NCBI RefSeq assembly: GCF_001298465.1
Contig: NZ_CP012541.1
Coordinates: 310,001-374,000 of the forward strand
Origin: Campylobacter concisus
GTDB lineage: Bacteria; Campylobacterota; Campylobacteria; Campylobacterales; Campylobacteraceae
Reading direction: 5' to 3'
DNA length: 64,000 nucleotides
This document shows positions 56,940 through 64,000 of this stretch, piece after piece. Position numbers and translations under genes: made by a program. The notes under the pieces are model-generated. The model was not told where the DNA came from, did not search any database, and saw nothing but the letters and a program-made list of their open reading frames with translations. How positions within the stretch are numbered: position 1 is the stretch's first letter; each line of letters opens with the position of its first letter.

Positions 56940-57227
56940 AAATTTATAAAATTTAAATTATTTTTTATGATTTTTATAATCTAAAATTTCATCAATAATT
57001 TTTCTTATCTATTGAAATTATCAAAAATATATAACTTTTTTATCCCGATATGAAATTTTACTCTGATCCTCTAAAGCCCTAAATTTAGGTAAAGTTGATT
57101 ATTAGATTGTAAAAAATATTATTTATACTTTCAATTTACATTCTTTTATGATAATCGTTTTTATTTTAATCAAAGTAAAGCATTGGTAATATTTCACTTT
57201 AAAATAATCTCACAGGTGGTTTAATTA
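56940..57227. other. Intergenic region between fdh and the iron operon
   Basis: About 290 very AT-rich bases between the fdhB terminator and ftr1. It holds the Fur-box-like sequence at 57144-57162 and the ftr1 leader with RBS-like ACAGGTGG. No coding frame is visible. Confidence 0.6.
57144..57162 (+). promoter_or_regulatory. Fur-box-like operator upstream of the P19/Ftr1 operon
   Basis: Thirteen of 19 positions match the classical Fur box, including the central ATGATAATC. It lies 66-84 bases upstream of the ftr1 start. Iron repression of the P19 operon is known in C. jejuni, so function here is plausible. Confidence 0.55.
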
Positions 57228-59171
57228 ATGAATAAAATTTTTAAATTTATGCTTATCATGCTACTGCCTATCTGGCTTGTGGCAAAAAATGACGACTATA
57301 CACAAGTCGCAGCTCAGATAAAAGAGTCATTACAAAAAGTAATAACAGAGTATAGAGCTGGCAACGTCGAGCAAGCAGTTAGCGATACTCAAAATGCTTA
57401 TTTTGGTCTGTTTGAAGATGTCGAAGCTGGCATCAGAATAAATTTAGGTCAGAAAAAAGCTTACTCTATGGAGAAACAGTTTGGCGAGATCAGAAAGGCG
57501 ATAAAAGCTGGCGAAGCACCAGATGATGTGCAAAAAAGAATAGATCAGATAAATAGCGAAATCGCTGAAGTTTTGCCAGTTATTTTAAATGGTCATAAGC
57601 TTGTTGGTGAGTACTCAGACAGCCCAGCACAAGCTGCTGCAAGTGGCTATGACACTTCTAAATTTATCCCTGAGTGGAAGGTGGCATTTGAAAATTTATC
57701 AGCTGCTCTAGATAAAGCTATAGCAAGCTACGAGGGCGATAAACAAGATGATGCTAAAAATTCTATCCAAGATGCTAAATTTAATGATTATAGAAACACT
57801 CAACTTGAAATCGCCGTTCGCCAATATATAGAAAATGGCAAAAGCATAGATGCTGACATCCAAAGAAAGATGGGTGAAGCGATCAGTGGCATCACAAATG
57901 GCATAAGCAAAGATGACTTTAAAGTAAAGCTAGAAGAGATCAAAAAGTTAGCTTATGATGCCGTTGCAAAACTTCCAGCTGAAACAGTAAAACTAGCAAA
58001 AGTTGATATGAGCAGTGCAGTATCTAGCGATAGCAGCGAAGATAGTGGCACAGACTACACTCAAACTGTTAAAAACATAAATGACAAAATTCAAGCAGCC
58101 ATCGCGCTTTACAAAGGTGGCAATAGTGCTAAAGCTATGGGCGATATCCAAGACATCTACTTTGATGAGTTTGAAGGTAGCGGCATGGAGAACAAAGTAG
58201 GTGCGATAGATGTAAATTTAAAAACAGCTATCGAAGCTACATTTGGTAACCTTGTAGCCCTTATGAAATCAGGTGCAGACGAAAAAACACTTGAAGAGAG
58301 TGCAAGCAAGATGTCATCTCAGCTAGCAGCTGCACTTGAGAAAACTAGCGGTTCAAGCTCACCTTGGACGCTATTTATCTGGGCACTAACTATCATCTTA
58401 AGAGAGGGTTTTGAGGCTCTTATCATCGTTGCAGCCGTCGTTGCATATCTTGTAAAAACTGGCAATGCTAAACAAATGGGCAAGGTCGTATATAGCTCAG
58501 TCGGCGTGGCTGTCATCTTAAGCTTTGTCATGGCTTGGATAATGAACATCATCTTTGGCGAGGCAGCAGGTCAAAAAAGAGAGCTTATGGAAGGCATCAC
58601 GATGCTTGTTGCTGTGGGACTTCTATTTTATGTTGGCTTCTGGCTTCTTTCAAATGCTGGCGCTAAAAAATGGAACGACTACATCAAATCTCACGTATCT
58701 GAGTCTATCTCAAGTGGCTCAAGCACGGCGCTTTGGTGGACTGTATTTTTAGCGGTATTTAGAGAGGGCGCTGAGACAGTGCTATTTTATCAAGCACTTA
58801 TCTTTGATGCAAAAGACTCAGCTGGCTACTCAATGATCGCAGCTGGCTTTGTCGTAGGTCTTATCGTTCTTTTAATAGTCTATTTCTTATTTAAAATTTT
58901 CGCTGTTAAAATTCCTATTAAGCAATTTTTTATATTTACATCAGCTATCATCTTTTACATGTCGATCGTCTTTGTTGGCAAGGGCGTTGGCGAGCTAGTT
59001 GAGGGCAAAATTTTCATCCCAACTATCATAAAAGGACTAAATTTCCCTGACTGGATGAGAGACTGGCTAGGACTTATGCCATATTACGAGAGTTTAGTAC
59101 CTCAAATCATTATGGTGCTTGCCCTAATTATAGGCATTGTTATCATGAAATCAAAACAAAATAAAAACTAA
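57228..59171 (+). CDS. Ftr1-family iron permease with periplasmic repeats
   Basis: The membrane permease of the P19 iron-uptake system (Cj1658-like). The 647-residue product has a signal peptide, an N-terminal region of about 370 residues built from three related helical units (DYTQVAAQIKESLQKVITEYRAGN, the EWKVAFENLSAALDKAIASYEGD unit, and DYTQTVKNINDKIQAAIALYKGGN), and then seven membrane helices. The permease part has two Ftr1 motifs: REGFEA near 390 and REGAET near 510, the usual REGLE form being altered in both. RBS AGGTGG. Next gene is p19. Confidence 0.9.
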   Translation: MNKIFKFMLIMLLPIWLVAKNDDYTQVAAQIKESLQKVITEYRAGNVEQAVSDTQNAYFGLFEDVEAGIRINLGQKKAYSMEKQFGEIRKAIKAGEAPDDVQKRIDQINSEIAEVLPVILNGHKLVGEYSDSPAQAAASGYDTSKFIPEWKVAFENLSAALDKAIASYEGDKQDDAKNSIQDAKFNDYRNTQLEIAVRQYIENGKSIDADIQRKMGEAISGITNGISKDDFKVKLEEIKKLAYDAVAKLPAETVKLAKVDMSSAVSSDSSEDSGTDYTQTVKNINDKIQAAIALYKGGNSAKAMGDIQDIYFDEFEGSGMENKVGAIDVNLKTAIEATFGNLVALMKSGADEKTLEESASKMSSQLAAALEKTSGSSSPWTLFIWALTIILREGFEALIIVAAVVAYLVKTGNAKQMGKVVYSSVGVAVILSFVMAWIMNIIFGEAAGQKRELMEGITMLVAVGLLFYVGFWLLSNAGAKKWNDYIKSHVSESISSGSSTALWWTVFLAVFREGAETVLFYQALIFDAKDSAGYSMIAAGFVVGLIVLLIVYFLFKIFAVKIPIKQFFIFTSAIIFYMSIVFVGKGVGELVEGKIFIPTIIKGLNFPDWMRDWLGLMPYYESLVPQIIMVLALIIGIVIMKSKQNKN

Positions 59172-59191
59172 TCTTATTTAAAGGAGAGGAT

Positions 59192-59713
59192 ATGAATAAA
59201 ATTCTTAGTTCAGCTCTAGCACTTAGCCTAGCAGCTGGTTTTGCACTTGCTGGAGAGCACCCAATCGGCGAGCCTGTAGAGGCTAATGGCATGGAGATAG
59301 CTGCTGTTTATCTTGAGCCAATCGACATGGAGCCAAAAGGCGTTGATCTAGCTCCAAGCTTAGCTGATCTTCACCTAGAAGCTGACATCCACGCTGTAAA
59401 AGGCAACAAAAACGGCTTTGGCGAAGGCGAGTGGATCCCATATCTAAAGATCAACTATGAGCTAAAAAACCTTGATAATGGTAAAACTAAAAAAGGTACA
59501 TTTATGCCGATGGTTGCAAGTGATGGCCCACACTACGGCGCTAACGTAAAAATGGATACAGGTGTTGGTAACTATGAGCTTAAATTTCACATCGACAATC
59601 CAGAAAAACAAGGCTTTGGTCGCCACGCTGACAAAGAGACTGGTGTTGGTAAATGGTTTGAGCCTTTCACAACAACTTATAAATTTCAATGGACAGGTGG
59701 TCCTGTTAAATAA
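59192..59713 (+). CDS. P19-type periplasmic iron/copper-binding protein
   Basis: A 173-residue periplasmic protein, P19/Cj1659-like, that works with Ftr1 and binds copper in the crystal structures of its homologues. A signal peptide ends at AGFALAG. The mature chain has GEWIPYLKINYEL, the MVASDGPHYGANVKM segment with His and Met near 110-118, and a second His stretch FHIDNPEKQGFGRH near the end, supplying the metal ligands. It follows ftr1 by twenty bases with RBS AAGGAGAGG. A hairpin follows it, allowing differential expression. Confidence 0.92.
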   Translation: MNKILSSALALSLAAGFALAGEHPIGEPVEANGMEIAAVYLEPIDMEPKGVDLAPSLADLHLEADIHAVKGNKNGFGEGEWIPYLKINYELKNLDNGKTKKGTFMPMVASDGPHYGANVKMDTGVGNYELKFHIDNPEKQGFGRHADKETGVGKWFEPFTTTYKFQWTGGPVK

Positions 59714-59720
59714 TCACTTT

Positions 59721-59741
59721 GGGGCTTTCTCGCCCCTTTTT
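59721..59741 (+). terminator. Hairpin between p19 and the DUF2318 gene
   Basis: GGGGC, TTTCTC loop, GCCCC, then five T. It lies directly after p19 and 24 bases before the next ATG, so it may act as a partial terminator, raising p19 over the downstream genes. Confidence 0.75.
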
Positions 59742-59764
59742 AAAAATTCTCATAGGGTTTAGTT

Positions 59765-61144
59765 ATGTCAATTTACTTCTATCAGGTCTTTTTAGCCCTC
59801 CTTGGATTTACGCTTTTTGCTGCCTTAAATAACAATGGCAAAAGTTTAAAAACGATCTTTTTACCGTCATTTCTTGGTGTTGTTGCTGGTGTACTTATCT
59901 TTAAAGCTGCTCGTCATGCGCTTGTTGATGACCAGTTTAAAATTTTCATAGATTCTGTGACACTGGTTTTTCTACTCATTAGCATTTTATGGATATTTTT
60001 CGAGCTTAAGATAGCAAAAATCGTAACGTTTTTTATTTTAGGCATCGGCTTTGGCTTTGGCTATAGCTCAAGCAGTGTGTTATTCCCACTATTTGGTGGC
60101 GAACTGCTTGACACGCTTTCAGTCATAAGCTTCTTTTTGATGATCTTTGCGATGATCTTGATACTATTTTTATTTTTCTTCATTTCAAATTTAAAAGCAA
60201 GCATCCCATCATCAATAGCTAAAATTTTAGCTCTTATCACATTAGTATTTTTACTAGTTGATAGAAGCTCACAAACTGCACTTGAGCTTTTACGTGCAGG
60301 CGCTTTAAAGATAAGTAGCGAGCTAAATTCTCAAATTTTATCTATCAGCGCAAAAGGCATCTACGTCACAGAATTTAGTGCCTATTTTTACATAGTAGTG
60401 ATTCTTCTTTTATGCATCATCGCGCTTTGCTTTGTGCCAAAGAGTATCGATAAGAGCACGTTTGGCTCTATCAAATACCGCTTTACAAAAGCCATTAGAG
60501 AAAATGTCTTTGACAATGCAAAATTTGCATTTTGCAGCGTTTTAATAGCGCTTGGATTTTCACTTTATTTTGATCTTTACGCATCTCGCCCACCTCAAAT
60601 TTCAGAGCCGGTCTTGGTTGAGCCAGTGGGAGATAAATTTATATTTGATGTTGATATGCTAAAAGATAATGAACTTCACAGATTTGCCTACATCACAGAT
60701 GAGGGTAAACAGATAAGATTTTTCTTACTAAACCGCTTTAGTGACCGCCCATCTCCAGTCATCGTCTTTGACTCGTGTATGATCTGCGGCGACATGGGCT
60801 ATATCAAGAAAGGAAACGACCTTATCTGCATCTCTTGTAACGTCAGAATTTTCTTACCGTCAGTTGGCAAAGAGGGTGGTTGTAACCCGATCCCTATGGC
60901 ATTTACCTTTGATGGTAAAAATATCATAGTTGATTACAAAACGATCGTCGCAGGGGCAAACTACTTTAGCAAGGTCGTCGAAAAGATGGTGCTTGACCCA
61001 GTTAGTCGCAAAAAGGTGAGCAATCTTGATTCAAGATCATATTTATACTACGGACGCACATATTTCTTTGAGAGCAACGAAACTCAGGCGAAATTTGAAG
61101 CAAATCCAGAAAAATATGTAGAAACAAATGGAACGTTAAAATGA
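59765..61144 (+). CDS. DUF2318 Fe-S-containing membrane protein of the P19 operon
   Basis: A 459-residue membrane protein with eight or so helices, followed by a C-terminal domain with Cys motifs: FDSCMICGDMGY near 340, ICISCNVRIF near 358 and GGCNPIPM near 376. This is the DUF2318/Cj1660 family. At the extreme C-terminus DPVSRKKV and FFESNETQAKFEANPEKYVE resemble a YHS metal-binding module with both cysteines replaced. Its role in ferric or ferrous handling is not known. It overlaps the permease start by four bases (ATGA). Confidence 0.82.
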   Translation: MSIYFYQVFLALLGFTLFAALNNNGKSLKTIFLPSFLGVVAGVLIFKAARHALVDDQFKIFIDSVTLVFLLISILWIFFELKIAKIVTFFILGIGFGFGYSSSSVLFPLFGGELLDTLSVISFFLMIFAMILILFLFFFISNLKASIPSSIAKILALITLVFLLVDRSSQTALELLRAGALKISSELNSQILSISAKGIYVTEFSAYFYIVVILLLCIIALCFVPKSIDKSTFGSIKYRFTKAIRENVFDNAKFAFCSVLIALGFSLYFDLYASRPPQISEPVLVEPVGDKFIFDVDMLKDNELHRFAYITDEGKQIRFFLLNRFSDRPSPVIVFDSCMICGDMGYIKKGNDLICISCNVRIFLPSVGKEGGCNPIPMAFTFDGKNIIVDYKTIVAGANYFSKVVEKMVLDPVSRKKVSNLDSRSYLYYGRTYFFESNETQAKFEANPEKYVETNGTLK

Positions 61145-62433
61145 AAAATATGCAACTAAGAATGATAAAAAGCTCGATCACGGGCTCAAAGGTGCAAAAG
61201 ACGATGGCCTTTATCACTATCTTGCTAGCTGCTCTTTTGATAGCTTGCATGCTAAATATCACGCTAAAAATCGGCGATCAAGTAGCAACCGAGCTTAGAG
61301 GATATGGCTCAAATATCGTTGTTTTACCGCGCGGTGAGAGTTTAAGCATCGAGATCGAGGGTAAAAATTTCACTCCACTAAAATCACAAAATTTACTCCC
61401 AGAGGCTGATATCTACAAGATAAAAGAGATCTTTTGGAGAAACAATATCGTTGCTTTTGCGCCGTTTTTAGAAGCAAAAGTTAAAGATGAAAAAGGAATT
61501 GAATTCGCTTTTGAAGGAACCTATTTTGATAAAAATATCGGTCTAAAAGATGAGCCAGAATTTAGCACAGGCGTTAAGAGCTTGTATGGATTTTGGGGCG
61601 TTGAGGGTGTTTGGCCAAAAGATGAAAGTATGGATGAAATTTTAGTTGGCGAAGAACTTTCTAAGGCTAAAAATTTAAAGGTTGGCGACGAGCTTAGCCT
61701 TGTGGGCAAAAATGGTACAAGAGAGGTTAAAATAGTTGGAATTTTAAAAGGAGCTAGTGACGAGACGCATAAGCTAGTTGGCTCATTAAAGCTTGCTGGA
61801 GATCTTTCAGGTCACGCTGGCTCATATACAAAGGCTGAAGTCTCAGCTATGACGATCCCAGAAAATGACCTATCGTTAAAAGCAAGAAGAAATTTAGACA
61901 ATCTTGATAGCGCAGAGTACGATAAATGGTACTGCTCAGCCTACGCTGGCTCGATCGCATTTCAGATAGAAGAAAATTTACCAAATGTTAGCGCAAAGGC
62001 AAGCCTTCAAGTAAGCGATGCAGAGAGTAACATTGTAAAGAAAATTCAAAGCCTAATGGGCATTGTTAGCATCATCGCTCTTGTAGTCTCAGCTATCGGT
62101 ATAACGTCGCTAATGACAAGTGAAATTTACCGCCGTAAGAAAGAGATCGGTCTTTTAAAAGCCATAGGCGCAAGTAACTTTGAAATTTACGCCCTTTTTG
62201 CTAGCGAAAGCCTTGTGGTTGCATTTTTTGCGGGCATCACTGGAGCATTTTTAGGATATGCGCTAAGCTACGCGATGTCTTACATCATATTTTCTCACGG
62301 TATAGGCATAGCTTGGATCGTGCTGCCAATCAGCGTGGCATTTGCCCTGCTTATCTCAGTCGTTGGCTCGCTAATGCCAATGAGAAACGTCATAAATTTA
62401 CTACCTGCGGAGGTGCTATATGACCGCAAATAG
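61141..62433 (+). CDS. MacB/FtsX-type ABC permease, P19 operon (first)
   Basis: A 430-residue permease of the MacB/FtsX superfamily, Cj1661-like. One N-terminal membrane helix, a large periplasmic domain (about 55-300), and three C-terminal helices with the FtsX pattern (SLMTSEIYRRKKEIGLLKAIGAS near 320). In MacB-type systems this architecture usually drives mechanotransmission rather than transport; here it forms part of the iron system. ATG overlaps the DUF2318 stop; the last 14 bases overlap the next gene. Confidence 0.88.
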   Translation: MKNMQLRMIKSSITGSKVQKTMAFITILLAALLIACMLNITLKIGDQVATELRGYGSNIVVLPRGESLSIEIEGKNFTPLKSQNLLPEADIYKIKEIFWRNNIVAFAPFLEAKVKDEKGIEFAFEGTYFDKNIGLKDEPEFSTGVKSLYGFWGVEGVWPKDESMDEILVGEELSKAKNLKVGDELSLVGKNGTREVKIVGILKGASDETHKLVGSLKLAGDLSGHAGSYTKAEVSAMTIPENDLSLKARRNLDNLDSAEYDKWYCSAYAGSIAFQIEENLPNVSAKASLQVSDAESNIVKKIQSLMGIVSIIALVVSAIGITSLMTSEIYRRKKEIGLLKAIGASNFEIYALFASESLVVAFFAGITGAFLGYALSYAMSYIIFSHGIGIAWIVLPISVAFALLISVVGSLMPMRNVINLLPAEVLYDRK

Positions 62434-63562
62434 CAAATTCTTTTACAATACAATTTATAAAAGTTTAAAAAACGGCTCATCAAGAGTGATGGTCATCGTG
62501 ATCTCTATCTTACTTGGAGCATGCGTGTGTGCTGCGTTTGTCAATGTCTATCTTGACATTGACTCAAAGGTCTCACGTGAGCTAAAAACTTATGGTGCAA
62601 ATATGATCTTTGCTCCAAAAGATATGGCTACAAGTGATGATATGAGTGAAAAAACTTACAATGAAATGATCGCTAAAGTGCCAAAAGACAAGCTTCTTGG
62701 TGAGAGCGGTTATCTCTTTGCTCAGGCAAATATCGGTCCAACAAACGCTATCGTCATGGGAACAAAATTTAGCAATCTAAAAAAAGTTAAACCATTTTTA
62801 GATGTTAGAGATGGAACGATGATAAATGTCGATTTTGACGATAAAAACGTGCTAATAGGCGTCGATCTAGCTCGTCAGGCTGGCTTTAAAGCAGGCGATG
62901 ATATAGAAATTCGTGCCATTGGCTCAAATGAGAGCATAAATGTAAAGATAAAAGGCGTAGTCGCAAGCGGCGATAAAGAGGATGCACTTTTGATCACGTC
63001 ACTATCTTTGGCTCAAAAAATTTCAAATAAAGCTGGCAAAATAAACTATGCTGAAGCTGTTGTGCTTGGTAACTTTTATGAGATAACATCGCTCGCAAAG
63101 ACTATAAGCAATGATGAAATAGCTGCAAAACCAGTGGCAAAGGTCTCAAAGTCTGAGGGATATATTTTGGAGAAAATAAAGCTATTAATGGCACTTGTTA
63201 GCCTTGTTATTTTGCTCATTACTTCAATGTGCGTAAACACAACGCTTAGTGCTATCTTGCTCTCTCGCTCAAAGGAAATCGCACTTCTTAGAGCCATAGG
63301 TGCAAGCAAAAAAGATGTACTAAATCTATTTGGTTTTGAAACATTTGTGACAGCGCTCATCTCAGCATTAGTTGGTGCATTTTTAGGATATTTACTAGCT
63401 CAAATTTTAGGTTATGCGATATTTGATTCTAGTATTGATTTTAGAATTTTAAGCATCCCAGTAGCTGTGATAATATCGCTTTTATTTGCAGCGATCGCAG
63501 CATTTTATCCGATCAAACGGGCACTTAATAACAAAATGGCAGATACATTAAGAGGAGAATGA
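62420..63562 (+). CDS. MacB/FtsX-type ABC permease, P19 operon (second)
   Basis: A 380-residue paralogue of the preceding permease, Cj1662-like, with the same layout: an N-terminal helix, periplasmic domain, and FtsX-like C-terminal region (SRSKEIALLRAIGASKKDVLNL near 290). The two presumably form a heterodimer with the ATPase downstream. Starts within the end of the previous gene (ATG at 62420, 14-base overlap), the normal tightness in this operon. Confidence 0.88.
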   Translation: MTANSKFFYNTIYKSLKNGSSRVMVIVISILLGACVCAAFVNVYLDIDSKVSRELKTYGANMIFAPKDMATSDDMSEKTYNEMIAKVPKDKLLGESGYLFAQANIGPTNAIVMGTKFSNLKKVKPFLDVRDGTMINVDFDDKNVLIGVDLARQAGFKAGDDIEIRAIGSNESINVKIKGVVASGDKEDALLITSLSLAQKISNKAGKINYAEAVVLGNFYEITSLAKTISNDEIAAKPVAKVSKSEGYILEKIKLLMALVSLVILLITSMCVNTTLSAILLSRSKEIALLRAIGASKKDVLNLFGFETFVTALISALVGAFLGYLLAQILGYAIFDSSIDFRILSIPVAVIISLLFAAIAAFYPIKRALNNKMADTLRGE

Positions 63563-63563
63563 T

Positions 63564-64000
63564 ATGCAAAATGCACTAGAATTAAAAAATATTTGTAAAA
63601 TTTTTGGCGATGTTAAAGCACTTGATGATATAAATTTTGAGGTTAAAAAAGGTGAGTGGGTCAGCGTAATGGGACCAAGTGGTAGTGGTAAGAGTACGCT
63701 TGTAAATATCCTTTCTCTAATGGATACTCCAAGCAGTGGTACTTATATGCTCGGTGGGGATGACGCGAGCAATCTAAATGCTGATGATACACTTAAATTT
63801 AGACGTGAAAAGATCGGTCTTATTTTTCAGCAGTTTCACTTAGTACCATATCTTAGTGCGCTTGAAAACGTGATGATCGCTCAGTACTATCACAGCTCAG
63901 TTGATGAAGAGGACGCTAAAAAGGCACTCGAGGCAGTTGGTCTTTCACATAGGCTAACGCACAGACCAAGTCAGCTAAGTGGTGGTGAGCAACAACGCCT
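63564..64000 (+). CDS. ABC ATPase of the P19 operon, N-terminal part
   Basis: The frame begins at ATG 63564 (AGGAG upstream, one base after the previous stop) and is cut by the window end after 145 codons. Walker A is GPSGSGKST near 37-45, the Q-loop is FQQFHLVPYL near 91, and the signature LSGGEQQR is at the very end. It resembles the LolD/MacB-type ATPase Cj1663. No Walker B is visible because the sequence stops. Confidence 0.92.
   Translation, partial: MQNALELKNICKIFGDVKALDDINFEVKKGEWVSVMGPSGSGKSTLVNILSLMDTPSSGTYMLGGDDASNLNADDTLKFRREKIGLIFQQFHLVPYLSALENVMIAQYYHSSVDEEDAKKALEAVGLSHRLTHRPSQLSGGEQQR

Overview
The window is an AT-rich epsilonproteobacterial chromosome segment, almost certainly Campylobacter and most like the C. 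concisus/curvus/rectus group. The signs are a CadF-type OmpA protein, the gene order addA-rplM-rpsI-cadF-HAD hydrolase, purA-fliJ-motE-like, a futalosine-pathway mqnA, the P19/Ftr1 iron-uptake operon and a selenocysteine formate dehydrogenase. No rRNA, tRNA, CRISPR array, insertion sequence or prophage was found. The species assignment is inference from gene content and remembered synteny.

Layout. 1-8.8 kb is core: the end of addA, ribosomal proteins L13/S9, the CadF-like porin, a HAD phosphatase, a YhiN-type flavoprotein, a YajR-like transporter, rdgB and a TPR protein. 8.8-13.1 kb is accessory: a possible HEPN-like protein, then a G+C-richer patch with carboxynorspermidine dehydrogenase, an MFS transporter broken by a frameshift and an in-frame TGA, and a decayed copy of a gene still intact at 19.4 kb. 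13.1-19.2 kb holds a YceI protein and a five-gene cluster: NnrS-like protein, NitT/TauT-type ABC importer, and an OprC/NosA-like outer-membrane barrel with no recognisable plug, preceded by a 9+9 inverted repeat. 19.4-22.8 kb has moaD-moaE, nspC and a DJ-1/PfpI protein.

23-26.6 kb starts the selenium/formate theme: fdhC, yedF and selD, the last itself with an in-frame UGA (Sec) codon at the active site. 26.7-40.8 kb holds a 1367-residue PAS/GGDEF/degenerate-EAL protein, a hisZ-like gene, purA, the flagellar fliJ/motE-like pair, a TerC protein, moeA, the selenium transporter yedE, a siderophore receptor and a SurA-like chaperone. 40.8-45.6 kb holds gltX, a malic enzyme and the tight run upp-barnase-barstar-mqnA.

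46-57 kb is the formate dehydrogenase block: a TorD-like chaperone with a polyferredoxin, selA-selB, a DsbC-like protein, a small Tat protein, fdhA with Sec codon and SECIS hairpin, and fdhB. 57-64 kb is the P19 iron operon (ftr1, p19, DUF2318 protein, two permeases, an ATPase cut by the window end).

Together the genes supply nearly everything for a periplasmic Mo/W-Sec formate dehydrogenase feeding menaquinone: molybdopterin steps (moaD, moaE, moeA), selenium uptake and Sec synthesis/decoding (yedE, yedF, selD, selA, selB), export and assembly (TorD-like, Tat protein), the enzyme (fdhABC, with fdhC about 29 kb from fdhAB) and mqnA. Most unusual candidates for follow-up: the plugless receptor cluster, the barnase-barstar pair coupled to housekeeping genes, and the HEPN-like accessory gene.
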